NCBI GenBank assembly: GCA_028693055.1
Contig: JAQUWD010000002.1
Span: forward strand, 25,699-89,698
Direction of reading: 5' to 3'
Source: Eubacteriales bacterium
GTDB taxonomy: Bacteria > Bacillota > Clostridia > Christensenellales > Aristaeellaceae
DNA length: 64,000 nucleotides
Each line of letters starts with the position of its first letter. Position 1 is the stretch's first letter. Below are positions 19,992 to 28,542 of this stretch, piece after piece. The notes beneath the pieces were generated by a model. It was not told the origin of the DNA. It worked only from the letters and a program-made list of their open reading frames with translations, and ran no database searches. The position numbers and the translations under genes are program-made.

Positions 19992-21209
19992 TTACGGCGC
20001 GACCTTTACCGGCGCGCTGTATTCGCTGTATACCCTACGACCGTTGCTGTTCTTATAAGCGCGTACCTTATAGTAATAGGTCTTAGTTATCTCGTCCGTT
20101 TCCAGCCGGTAGTCCCAGCGTTTGGTGGTCGCTTTTTCCGCCGCCTTGCTGTAGCTGCCGGTTTTTGTGGTGGAGCGGTACAGCACATAGCCCGACGCGC
20201 CGCGGACGTATACGGACAGGGTGGTAGCCTTGGAGGCTTCCTTGGCGCTGAGGTCTGGCACGCGTTCGCTGATGGTGGCGGCGGTTACGGCTACAGTGTT
20301 GGAGGATGAGTTAGCGCTGCTCGACGCTCCGCTGCCGATGGTAACGGAGCATTGAATCGCGGATAGCCCGGAGGAAGAAATGGTCAGCGTGGCCTCTCCC
20401 GCTTTTTTTCGGGTGACGGTACCGTCGGCGGCGACGGTAAAAATGGAAGTGCTGCCGCTTCGATAGCTCAAGCTCTCCGGCACGCATTTGCCCAGCTTTA
20501 CCTCGAAGCGGTCATAAAGATAAACCACAGGTTGAGCGGTCTTTTTATCCTTCAGGCGCAGATCAGCCGCTCGCAGCTCAAAACGCTGATGGCTGTTATC
20601 CGCTCGCTCGTACATGCCGGAAGCGATTTGGACGGTCACGGTTTTCGTTTTTCCCGCCTTTGCCGTATCGGCGGCGGCTCTAGCCTTGAAGCTTTCCGGC
20701 TGCTGCTGCAAAATCAGCGCCCAGTAGTATTCGTTATAGCTGCCCTTTATATAGATGCAGGCAATCCCGGCATGGGTATAGTCCGCGTCCAAAAGAGCGC
20801 TCTTCGCGTTTTTCTGCCAGTCGGCGAGGGCGTCCGCCGCCTTGGAGTACCCGGCCGCAATGCATTCGCTGGTGGTCAAGCAGCTCTTTAGGCTGGTATA
20901 CGCAGCGGCGGCGCTGTCAAAGTCGCTCAGGTCGGGACGGCTATGATCAAAAAAGACAAACAGCTCCGCAGCCCGCTGGATAGCCGCGTTTTCCAGATCG
21001 GCGGTCATTTCAAGGGCAGCCAAGCCGTTTTTGGCGCGATAGGTATTCAGCTGCTTGAGCGCCTCGCGAGCTCGGTTTTGATAGGTGGTTACCGTATAGG
21101 TGATTTGCAGCTGCTTAGCCGAGGCCGCTTTTACAGGCTGGGCTCCGGGGAAAAGGCATAGGCATACTAGGAGCAACGCCCCCCAAAAAGTGGTTTTCAA
21201 TCGGCGCAT
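19992..21209 (-). CDS. Secreted CAP (SCP) domain protein with Ig-like and C-terminal FN3-like segments
   Basis: Signal peptide; CAP core (LKQLNTYRAKNGLAALEMTADLENAAIQRAAELFVFFDHSRPD...CIAAGYSKAADALADWQKNAKSALLDADYTHAGIACIYI); BIG2-like SIFTVAADGTVTRKKAGEATLTISS. Confidence 0.82.
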   Translation of the reverse strand: MRRLKTTFWGALLLVCLCLFPGAQPVKAASAKQLQITYTVTTYQNRAREALKQLNTYRAKNGLAALEMTADLENAAIQRAAELFVFFDHSRPDLSDFDSAAAAYTSLKSCLTTSECIAAGYSKAADALADWQKNAKSALLDADYTHAGIACIYIKGSYNEYYWALILQQQPESFKARAAADTAKAGKTKTVTVQIASGMYERADNSHQRFELRAADLRLKDKKTAQPVVYLYDRFEVKLGKCVPESLSYRSGSTSIFTVAADGTVTRKKAGEATLTISSSGLSAIQCSVTIGSGASSSANSSSNTVAVTAATISERVPDLSAKEASKATTLSVYVRGASGYVLYRSTTKTGSYSKAAEKATTKRWDYRLETDEITKTYYYKVRAYKNSNGRRVYSEYSAPVKVAP

Positions 21210-21236
21210 CGGTCGTTCCTCCCTTATCCTAATCTT

Positions 21237-21758
21237 TTATATAGGCGCATGCTTTGCGCCTAAGGAAATGATATACTCGCGCAAAAGCAGCTCCTCGCCG
21301 CCGATGGGCTCGAGCATGGTACGCCCGCTGGCCTTGAAGCCCATATGCTCGTAGAATCCCTCCGCACGCAGGTTCTGGATTAACGCCCATAGACATACGT
21401 CGGTGCAGCCGTCGTTTTTAAGCTTCGCAAGAGCCGCCTGCATCAGCAGCCGCCCATAGCCTCTGCCCACATAAGCGGGGCGAAGGTATAGGCTGACAAT
21501 TTCGCCATAGCCCTCTCGCGCCGCGTCACGGGCAAAGCAAACATGGGAGGTTCCGATCAGCCGATCGTCCATATACATTCCGAGGGAGGAAGCCGGCTCC
21601 GCGCTGAGGGGGCCGCTCCAACGCTCCGGGCTTAGCTTGTCCAAATACCCCTGAGGCACGATGCCCCGATAGGCGCTGCACCAGCTTTCCACATAAACGC
21701 CGCCCACGTCATGAAAATCATCCTTTTCGGTAAGCTCACGGATGAGGAGCATATTCAT
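21237..21758 (-). CDS. GNAT family N-acetyltransferase
   Basis: YVESWCSAYRGIVPQGYLDKLS...SLYLRPAYVGRGYGRLLMQAALAKLK. Confidence 0.9.
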   Translation of the reverse strand: MNMLLIRELTEKDDFHDVGGVYVESWCSAYRGIVPQGYLDKLSPERWSGPLSAEPASSLGMYMDDRLIGTSHVCFARDAAREGYGEIVSLYLRPAYVGRGYGRLLMQAALAKLKNDGCTDVCLWALIQNLRAEGFYEHMGFKASGRTMLEPIGGEELLLREYIISLGAKHAPI

Positions 21759-22890
21759 TCCTTCTTACAAAATCCAGTAGTACGTCCGACACCCGATCGA
21801 TCTCGCTGTCGGTAAGATAGGGATGCATTGGCAAGGACAGCACCCTCTCGCATGCGTTCAGGGTGTTGGGATAGTCGCTGTCGCTGAAATCACGATCGCT
21901 GAACGCCGATTGACGGTGCAAGCCGCGCGGATAATAGACCATGGAGGGAATATCCTGCTCCTTCAGCGCTTTTTGGGCTTCGTCCCGCTGCTTTTCACTT
22001 TCGAGCAAAACGGTATACTGCGCCCAGCTGCTGGTATAGCCCACTGGAACGTAAGGAACCGTTACCGCGCCCGTCAGCCGGTCGGTATAACGCTGGGCGG
22101 CATGGTTCACCGCGCTAAGCTCGTAGCGGCGTAGCGCGTCCAGCTTGGGCAGCAAAATGGCTGCCTGCAGGGTATCCAAGCGAGAGTTCATGCCAAAGCG
22201 CTGGTTGTCGTATTTATCCTGCTTGCCTCGCCCGTTGGCCCGCAGGGAGCGCAGCAGATCTGCCTCCTCTTGGGTATCCACAAAGACGGCTCCGCCGTCG
22301 CCATAGCAGCCCAGTGGTTTGGCGGGGAAAAACGAGGTAATGGCAGCGTCCCCAAAGGAGCATGCGGCCTTGCCGTTAATGCTGCCGCCGTAGCCTTGGG
22401 CGCCATCCTCTAATAAGAGCAGGTGATACTTTTTTGCGATGGCGCTCAGCCTGTCGTACTGGGCGGGCTGACCAAACAAATCCACGGCTACCACCACTCG
22501 AGGGCGAAGCCGCCCCTCCTGCTGTACGCGGAGAATGGCTGTTTCCAGCGCTTCCGGGGATAGGTTGAAGGTATTTAGGCAAATATCCACCGGCACGGCA
22601 GACGCGCCTACGGCGGCGGCACAGGCGGCAGAGGCGAAATAGGTGAAATCAGGCGCAAACACAGCGTCGCCGGGGCCAACGCCCCAAAGCATCAGCAGCA
22701 AAACCAGCGCGTCGGTACCGTTGCCGCAGGTGACGCAGTAATTGCGTCCCGTATCCTCTGCCAGACGGGCCTCCAGCTCGCTAACCTGCCCCCCAAGAAT
22801 AAAGTGGCCGCCCTTGATCACCTCGGCGATTCCCTCATCAATCTGCGGCTTGAGCGCTTGGTACTGCGCGTTTAAATCGTGAAAATTCAT
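21736..22890 (-). CDS. DegT/DnrJ/EryC1/StrS aminotransferase (WbpE-like)
   Basis: MNFHDLNAQYQALKPQIDEGIAEVIKGGHFILGGQVSELEARLAEDTGRNYCVTCGNGTDALVL; EDGAQGYGG, SFFPAKPLGCYGDGGA. Confidence 0.93.
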   Translation of the reverse strand: MNFHDLNAQYQALKPQIDEGIAEVIKGGHFILGGQVSELEARLAEDTGRNYCVTCGNGTDALVLLLMLWGVGPGDAVFAPDFTYFASAACAAAVGASAVPVDICLNTFNLSPEALETAILRVQQEGRLRPRVVVAVDLFGQPAQYDRLSAIAKKYHLLLLEDGAQGYGGSINGKAACSFGDAAITSFFPAKPLGCYGDGGAVFVDTQEEADLLRSLRANGRGKQDKYDNQRFGMNSRLDTLQAAILLPKLDALRRYELSAVNHAAQRYTDRLTGAVTVPYVPVGYTSSWAQYTVLLESEKQRDEAQKALKEQDIPSMVYYPRGLHRQSAFSDRDFSDSDYPNTLNACERVLSLPMHPYLTDSEIDRVSDVLLDFVRRNEYAPHP

Positions 22891-23456
22891 GGTTCCTCCC
22901 TTTCCTCTAGGCCCTGAGCGGTATGCTCAAAGCGACGGTGACAGCGAGGGCAGCGCAGGTCTTGAGGCAGGCGCTGACCGCAGGTGCATACATATCCCGC
23001 CTGTCGGGCAGGCGCGCCCAGCATCAGCGCGTAGGCGGGAACATCCTTGGTAACGACGGCTCCCGCGCCGATCATAGCCCGTTTGCCGATTCGATGGCCG
23101 CAGACGATGGTGGCGTTAGCGCCAATCGAGGCTTCATCCTCCACCACGGTAGGCACAAAATGCTCATGACCCTTGGGGTACAAGGCCCGGGGTGTTAAAT
23201 CGTTGGTAAAAACGCAGCTGGGGCCGCAGAAAACACCGTTGCCCAGCTGAACGCCCTCATAGAGACTGACATTGTTTTGCAGCTTACAGCCGTCACCGAG
23301 GGATACGTTTTTCCCCACATAGCAATTCTGCCCGATGGAGCAGCTTCGACCAATCCGAGCGCTACCCTCCACATGGCAGAAATGCCATACGCACGTTCCT
23401 TCGCCCAGCTCCGCGCCGGGCTCTACGATGGACGAGGGGTGCACGGTAGCGCTCAC
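22887..23456 (-). CDS. UDP-amino-sugar N-acetyltransferase, left-handed beta-helix (WbpD-like), with C-terminal zinc-ribbon-like Cys motifs
   Basis: Hexapeptide repeats MSATVHPSSIVEPGAELGEGTCVWHFCHVEGSARIG...; 4-nt overlap with the next gene. Confidence 0.88.
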   Translation of the reverse strand: MSATVHPSSIVEPGAELGEGTCVWHFCHVEGSARIGRSCSIGQNCYVGKNVSLGDGCKLQNNVSLYEGVQLGNGVFCGPSCVFTNDLTPRALYPKGHEHFVPTVVEDEASIGANATIVCGHRIGKRAMIGAGAVVTKDVPAYALMLGAPARQAGYVCTCGQRLPQDLRCPRCHRRFEHTAQGLEEREEP

Positions 23457-24550
23457 CGGTCAAACCTCCCCGCAAAGTCAAGGGTGGAGCAATGCTCCAA
23501 AGGCAGCTTTACCGGGGCATGGGTATAAGCGGACTGATAAATGGCCAGCACCAGCTCCAGCGCCCGCAAACCCGCTTCACCGTTTACATAAGGTTCCCGA
23601 TCATTTAGGATTGCGTCGATTACGTCGGCATACAGCGGCGTATGACCGAAGCCGTACACGTTGGGCGGGTTTTCCGCAAACTCCATTTTAATGGTGGCGG
23701 GGTCGCCCCGTCCGTCCCGGAAATCCCATTCCTCGATTTTGTTGACGCTCTTTCCGCCAGCCTTTACCGTGCCGTCGCTGCCAAAAAGATAGAGAGTCTC
23801 TTCTAAATTGTGGGGATAAACGTTGGTGGTGCCCTCCACAAGGCCGTAAGCGCCGCTGCCAAAGCGAACGATGGCAAGGCCCAAATCCTCGGCTTCGATA
23901 AACGCATGGTTCAGGTTATCGGTGTAGGCCATTACCTCCGTTACATCGTCGCCCATCATCCAACGCAGCAGATCAATATTATGGATGCATTGGTTCATCA
24001 GCGCGCCGCCGTCCTGCGCCCAAGTGCCGCGCCAAGGGGCTTGGGTATAATATTCCTGTCCACGGTTCCAGCGGACATGAGCCGCGCCGTGGAGCATGCG
24101 GCCAAAGCGCTTTTCCTCCACTGCCGAGCGAATCTTTTGGATGGATTTATTGAAGCGGTTCTGATGGCAGGCGCACAGCTTTACGCCAGCCTTCCGTGCG
24201 GCGGCGATCAACCCCCGCGCGTCGTCCATGCTGAGGGAAATGGGCTTTTCGATTATCAGGCTGGAACCGGCGGCTATGCAGTCCATGCCAACCGCCGCGT
24301 GTTTTCCGCTTTCCACGGCAATAGCTGTCAGTTGGGGACGCTCCTTAGCCAGCATTTCATGATAATCCGTATAGCGGCGAATCGAACCGCGCTGGGCCTC
24401 CGGCACGGCAGCCAGCACCGTTTCCATGCGCTCCGGGAGGATATCGCAAACGGCGCAAAAATCCAAGCTTTCTTTATTGTTCATAGCGGCTGCTACATGA
24501 TTGGGCGCTATGCGTCCACAGCCAAGAAGGGCATATCGAAGCTTTTGCAT
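23453..24550 (-). CDS. Gfo/Idh/MocA oxidoreductase (WbpB-like UDP-sugar 3-dehydrogenase)
   Basis: LRYALLGCGRIAPNHVAAAMNN...IIEKPISLSMDDARGLIAAARKAGVKLCACHQNRFNKSIQ...APWRGTWAQDGGALMNQCIHNIDLLRWMMG; position between WbpA- and WbpD-like genes. Confidence 0.88.
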   Translation of the reverse strand: MQKLRYALLGCGRIAPNHVAAAMNNKESLDFCAVCDILPERMETVLAAVPEAQRGSIRRYTDYHEMLAKERPQLTAIAVESGKHAAVGMDCIAAGSSLIIEKPISLSMDDARGLIAAARKAGVKLCACHQNRFNKSIQKIRSAVEEKRFGRMLHGAAHVRWNRGQEYYTQAPWRGTWAQDGGALMNQCIHNIDLLRWMMGDDVTEVMAYTDNLNHAFIEAEDLGLAIVRFGSGAYGLVEGTTNVYPHNLEETLYLFGSDGTVKAGGKSVNKIEEWDFRDGRGDPATIKMEFAENPPNVYGFGHTPLYADVIDAILNDREPYVNGEAGLRALELVLAIYQSAYTHAPVKLPLEHCSTLDFAGRFDR

Positions 24551-24576
24551 CGGTGGGGAAAGGCTCCTTTCGTTGC

Positions 24577-25884
24577 TTACAGCACGCGGATATTTTCGCG
24601 GTTGGGGATGCTCTTGAGGGCGTTCTTGGTATCAAAAATCAAATCGGCGTTGGCGCTGACCATGGCATAATCCACCGTGGTATGGGCGGTGGTGACCATG
24701 ACCAGATCGGCGGCTTTTACCACCTCCGGGGTCAAGGCCGGGATGCTCTTTTCCTCTACGCCCTCGTAGCGGTATTCCGCCACATAGGGGTCATAATAGC
24801 AGACCTCTGCGCCCAGCTTGCGTAGCTGCTGGATCACGCGCAGCGCCGGGCTTTCCCGGTAGTCGTCGATATCCTGCTTGTAGGCCACGCCTAGCACCAG
24901 CACCTTTGCGCCGTTCATAGCCTTTTTACGCTCGTTGAGTGCGCCCATTGCGCGCTGGGCGCAGTATTCGGGCATTTTATCGTTGATGATCATGCTGCTT
25001 TCAATCATCGAGGTATGGAAGCCGTATTCCCGCGCCTTCCAGCTTAGGTAATAGGGATCCAGCGGAATGCAGTGACCGCCCAGACCGGGGCCGGGATAAA
25101 AGGCCTGAAAGCCGTAGGGCTTGCTCTTGGCTGCGTCCACAACCTCCCAAATGTTAATCCCCATGCGGTTGCACAGCATGGCCAGCTCGTTAATAAGGCC
25201 GATGTTTACATTGCGATAGGTATTTTCCAGTATCTTTTCCATCTCCGCCACGGCAGGGCTGCTAACCCGATGAACCGGCGCTTCCAAAACGGCCTCATAC
25301 AAGGTAGCCGCAATATCGGTGCACTCGGGCGTAATACCGCCCACCACCTTGGGGGTATTCTTGGTTTTGTAGATGGCGTTGCCCGGGTCAACCCGCTCCG
25401 GGGAGAAAGCAAGGAAAAAGTCTTTTCCGCATTTCAAGCCGGACTTTTCCAAAATGGGGCGCATCAGCTCCTCGGTGGTTCCGGGGTAGGTGGTGGATTC
25501 CAGCACCACCAGCATATCCTGATGCAAATAAGGCGTAATGCTTTCGGCGGAGGAACGCACATAGCTGATGTCCGGCTGTTGATGGGCATCCAGCGGGGTG
25601 GGAACGGCGATGCATACGCAATCGCAGGAGGCTACCGAGGCGAAATCCGTCGTTGCGGTCAGCATTCCGCTTTCCACAATCTTTTTCAGATCGCTGTCGA
25701 CCACGTCGCCGATATAGTTGTGCCCGGCGTTTACCAGCTCTACCTTCTGCGCCTGCACGTCGAAGCCTTTTACATGAAAGCCCGCCTTGGCCTTTTCCAC
25801 TGCCAGCGGCAGTCCGACATAGCCTAATCCAACAACGCCCAAGGTGGCGGTTCGATCCATAATTTTTTTCTTTAGGACGGACAT
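24577..25884 (-). CDS. Nucleotide-sugar dehydrogenase (WbpA-like UDP-GlcNAc 6-dehydrogenase)
   Basis: TLGVVGLGYVGLPLAVEKAKAGFHVKGFDV...AFSPERVDPGN...GPGLGGHCIPLDPYYLSWKA. Confidence 0.93.
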   Translation of the reverse strand: MSVLKKKIMDRTATLGVVGLGYVGLPLAVEKAKAGFHVKGFDVQAQKVELVNAGHNYIGDVVDSDLKKIVESGMLTATTDFASVASCDCVCIAVPTPLDAHQQPDISYVRSSAESITPYLHQDMLVVLESTTYPGTTEELMRPILEKSGLKCGKDFFLAFSPERVDPGNAIYKTKNTPKVVGGITPECTDIAATLYEAVLEAPVHRVSSPAVAEMEKILENTYRNVNIGLINELAMLCNRMGINIWEVVDAAKSKPYGFQAFYPGPGLGGHCIPLDPYYLSWKAREYGFHTSMIESSMIINDKMPEYCAQRAMGALNERKKAMNGAKVLVLGVAYKQDIDDYRESPALRVIQQLRKLGAEVCYYDPYVAEYRYEGVEEKSIPALTPEVVKAADLVMVTTAHTTVDYAMVSANADLIFDTKNALKSIPNRENIRVL

Positions 25885-26032
25885 TTGATTCGCTCCTTAT
25901 GGATTCATTTTTGTCGGGATGGATACCAATTTCCAGCTTCTAATGATACAGCAGAAATGCGTGGAAGTCAATTGCGGGTGGGAATTGGCAGGAATATTAC
26001 AGCCGCGGCGCGAGCGCTTTCCATCCATTAAA

Positions 26033-26051
26033 GAATGCCTATCAGGCATTC
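26033..26051. promoter_or_regulatory. Perfect inverted repeat GAATGCCT-ATC-AGGCATTC upstream of MATE gene
   Basis: 8-bp arms, 3-nt centre, in the 249-bp divergent intergenic region. Confidence 0.55.
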
Positions 26052-26071
26052 CTTGCAATGAAAAGGAAGCA

Positions 26072-26101
26072 TTAGACAGGTGCGTCTCATTGGTTTATAC
26101 T
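26072..26101 (+). promoter_or_regulatory. Predicted promoter of MATE gene
   Basis: TTAGAC (26072-26077), 18-nt spacer, TATACT (26096-26101). Confidence 0.55.
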
Positions 26102-26133
26102 ATCGCCAGTACTCGAAAGAATGGAGGAAAGCC

Positions 26134-27498
26134 ATGAAACGGCAAGGACAAGAGTTGCCGAAGCAGTACCTGTTTACCAACCAAATGCTGCTTGCGTTAA
26201 TTCTACCAATCATTTTGGAGCAAACCGTGAATTTAACGGTAGGCTTGATGGATTCCATCATGGTGGCGGCGGTGGGAGAGGCGGCGGTATCCGGCGTTTC
26301 GCTGATTGACACCATTTATACTCTTCTTTTGAATTTGTTTTCGGCATTGGCTACAGGCGGCGCGGTCATCGCGGGGCAGTATCTGGGGCAGAAGAATGAA
26401 GCAAAAGCCAAGCAAGCGTCTACGGAGCTGGTATGGACGATGCTGGCCGCTTCCGCCCTGATGACGCTGCTGATGTACCTTGGCAAGGGCTTTCTTCTCC
26501 ATGTGGTCTTCGGCCAAATCGAGGCGGACGTTTACCGTAATGCGGAGACCTATCTGATGATCGTCAATCTATCCATTCCCTTTATGGGCATGTATAACGG
26601 CGCGGCGGCTATCTTGCGCACCCGGGGCGACTCCGGCGCGGTTTTGAAGGTATCGGCGCTCATGGGGGCAATCAATCTGGTGGGCAACTCCATCGGGGTC
26701 TATGCGCTCCACGCAGGCATTGCCGGGGTGGCGGTTCCCACGCTGATCGCACGTGCCTTTGGAGGCATAGCCGCCGTAGCGGTGCTTTTGAAGCCGGGGA
26801 AGCAGCTTTGCCTTGAAAAAACGTGGCGGCACCGCTTTGACGGCTCCATGGTTAAAAGCATCTTAAAAATCGGCGTGCCCAACGGGTTAGAAAACGGTAT
26901 TTTTCAGCTTGGCAAAATTGTGCTGCTCAGTCTGATCGCATCCTTCGGTACCGGGGCGATTGCCGCCAATTCCGTTACGCTGACCTTGGCGGGCATTGAG
27001 GTCATCCCCGGCCTTGCCATGCAGCTGGCCATGACCACGGTGATTTCCCGCTGCGTCGGCGCGGGCGATTATCAACAGGCGCGTCACTACACCCGCAAGC
27101 TGATGGGCGTCGCCTATCTGGCGATCATGGCGCTGGACGCGGCGATCTGGTTTGCGCTGCCTTGGATTCTGTCCATTTATCAGCTCACGGAGCAAACAGC
27201 CGCCGTTACTACCCAGCTGGTGCTGTGCCATACGCTGGGCGCGGTGATGATCTGGCCGTTGTCCTTCGTGCTGCCCGCCACCTTCCGCGCCGCAGGAGAC
27301 GTAAAGAGCCCGATGATTGCCTCCATCCTTTCCATGGTCATCGTCCGGGTGGGCGGCGGCTACTGGCTGGCGCAGGTCTGCGGCCTTGGGGTGCTAGGCA
27401 CTTGGCTTTCCATGGTGGGCGATTGGGCGGTGCGTTCAGCCGTTTTCTGCATCCGCTATCACAGCGGCAAATGGACGCGCTATCGGGCGCTTGAATAA
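26134..27498 (+). CDS. MATE family efflux transporter
   Basis: LALILPIILEQTVNLTVGLMDSIMVAAVGEAAVSGVSLIDTIYTLLLNLFSALATGGAVIAGQYLGQKNEAKAKQAS; GGAGGA upstream of ATG 26134. Confidence 0.93.
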   Translation: MKRQGQELPKQYLFTNQMLLALILPIILEQTVNLTVGLMDSIMVAAVGEAAVSGVSLIDTIYTLLLNLFSALATGGAVIAGQYLGQKNEAKAKQASTELVWTMLAASALMTLLMYLGKGFLLHVVFGQIEADVYRNAETYLMIVNLSIPFMGMYNGAAAILRTRGDSGAVLKVSALMGAINLVGNSIGVYALHAGIAGVAVPTLIARAFGGIAAVAVLLKPGKQLCLEKTWRHRFDGSMVKSILKIGVPNGLENGIFQLGKIVLLSLIASFGTGAIAANSVTLTLAGIEVIPGLAMQLAMTTVISRCVGAGDYQQARHYTRKLMGVAYLAIMALDAAIWFALPWILSIYQLTEQTAAVTTQLVLCHTLGAVMIWPLSFVLPATFRAAGDVKSPMIASILSMVIVRVGGGYWLAQVCGLGVLGTWLSMVGDWAVRSAVFCIRYHSGKWTRYRALE

Positions 27499-27504
27499 AC
27501 AAAA

Positions 27505-27543
27505 GGACGCGTCCAACCGCTTACATTGCCGTTGGATGCGTCC
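27505..27543 (-). terminator. Intrinsic terminator between convergent genes
   Basis: GGACGCGTCCAAC / GTTGGATGCGTCC stem (one G-U pair) followed by TTTTGTTT on the minus strand. Confidence 0.75.
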
Positions 27544-27562
27544 CATGGGCATATTCTTTTCA

Positions 27563-27787
27563 TTACCCGTTTAATCCGGGCGCCGCCTGATTTTCAGTTT
27601 GATTCTCCGTTTGGTTTACGGTCGGCTCGTTCTGCGGGGCTACGTCGGTGGCGTTTGGCTGCGCTGTTTCCGTCGCGGCGGTTGGGTTAGCGGAGGCGGG
27701 CCATGGATCGGCGTCCGTGTGACATGCGGTTAAAAGCAGAGCGCTGACAAGGCACAGTACCAGCAGCGCTGTCTTTGTTCCTTTCAT
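27563..27787 (-). CDS. Small lipoprotein of unknown function
   Basis: MKGTKTALLVLCLVSALLLTACHTDADPW...: signal peptide with lipobox LLTAC; low-complexity Asn/Thr/Gln tail. Start refined from the longer track ORF. Confidence 0.65.
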   Translation of the reverse strand: MKGTKTALLVLCLVSALLLTACHTDADPWPASANPTAATETAQPNATDVAPQNEPTVNQTENQTENQAAPGLNG

Positions 27788-27916
27788 GGTAAAGAATCCC
27801 CCCTTGTCTTTATTCCCTTGGCTAGTATACCACAAAATGGAACGATCAGGCTTTACAAATACTGTCACGCTTGTTACAATCACAATGGAAGAAGGATGAA
27901 ACAAGGAGTGAGTGTA

Positions 27917-28450
27917 ATGAGCAATATCTGGCATGATATCGCCCCGTCCCGCATCACCTGCGAGGATTTTATCGCTGTAATCGAAATCGAAAAGGGCAGC
28001 AAAAAGAAATACGAGCTGGACAAGGAAACCGGCCATCTGATTCTGGACAGGATCCTGTATACCTCCACCCATTACCCAGCCAACTACGGCTTGATTCCCC
28101 GCACCTATGCCGACGATAACGATCCGCTGGATGTGCTGCTGGTATGCAGCGAGGTGATCCAGCCCTTAAGCTTGGTGCGCTGCTATCCCATCGGCGTGAT
28201 TACCATGCTGGACCAGGGGCGGCTGGACGAAAAGATCATCGCCATTCCGTTCCAAGACCCCACCTACAATACCTTTAAGGATATCGCCGATCTGCCCAGC
28301 CACATTTTTTCGGAAATGAGCCATTTTTTTAGCGTATATAAGAGCTTGGAGGGGAAGGAAACCGTAGTAGACGAGCTGCGGGGCGCGGAGGAAGCAAAAA
28401 GCGTGATCCAAAAATGTCTGGATGCGTATATCGAAAAGTTTTGCCGCTGA
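27917..28450 (+). CDS. ppa: Inorganic pyrophosphatase
   Basis: AVIEIEKGSKKKYELDKETGHLILDRILYTSTHYPANYGLIPRTYADDNDPLDVLLVCSEVI is the family I PPase signature. Confidence 0.96.
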   Translation: MSNIWHDIAPSRITCEDFIAVIEIEKGSKKKYELDKETGHLILDRILYTSTHYPANYGLIPRTYADDNDPLDVLLVCSEVIQPLSLVRCYPIGVITMLDQGRLDEKIIAIPFQDPTYNTFKDIADLPSHIFSEMSHFFSVYKSLEGKETVVDELRGAEEAKSVIQKCLDAYIEKFCR

Positions 28451-28542
28451 CGGCACCGTCCATTTGTGAAAATGGTATTCAATCTGCCCCAATTATGGTA
28501 TACTACCCGTGGCATTTTACATTGGAAAGGGATGGAACGCAT

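Noticed and set aside
22887-23000. C-terminal Cys-rich tail of the WbpD-like acetyltransferase as a novel fusion
   Set aside because: As I recall, similar zinc-ribbon-like tails occur in many homologous acetyltransferases, so it is not treated as new.
23810-24670. 286-aa plus-strand ORF (and 25072-25827 +)
   Set aside because: Antisense to WbpB-/WbpA-like genes; no domain signature or plausible ribosome site.
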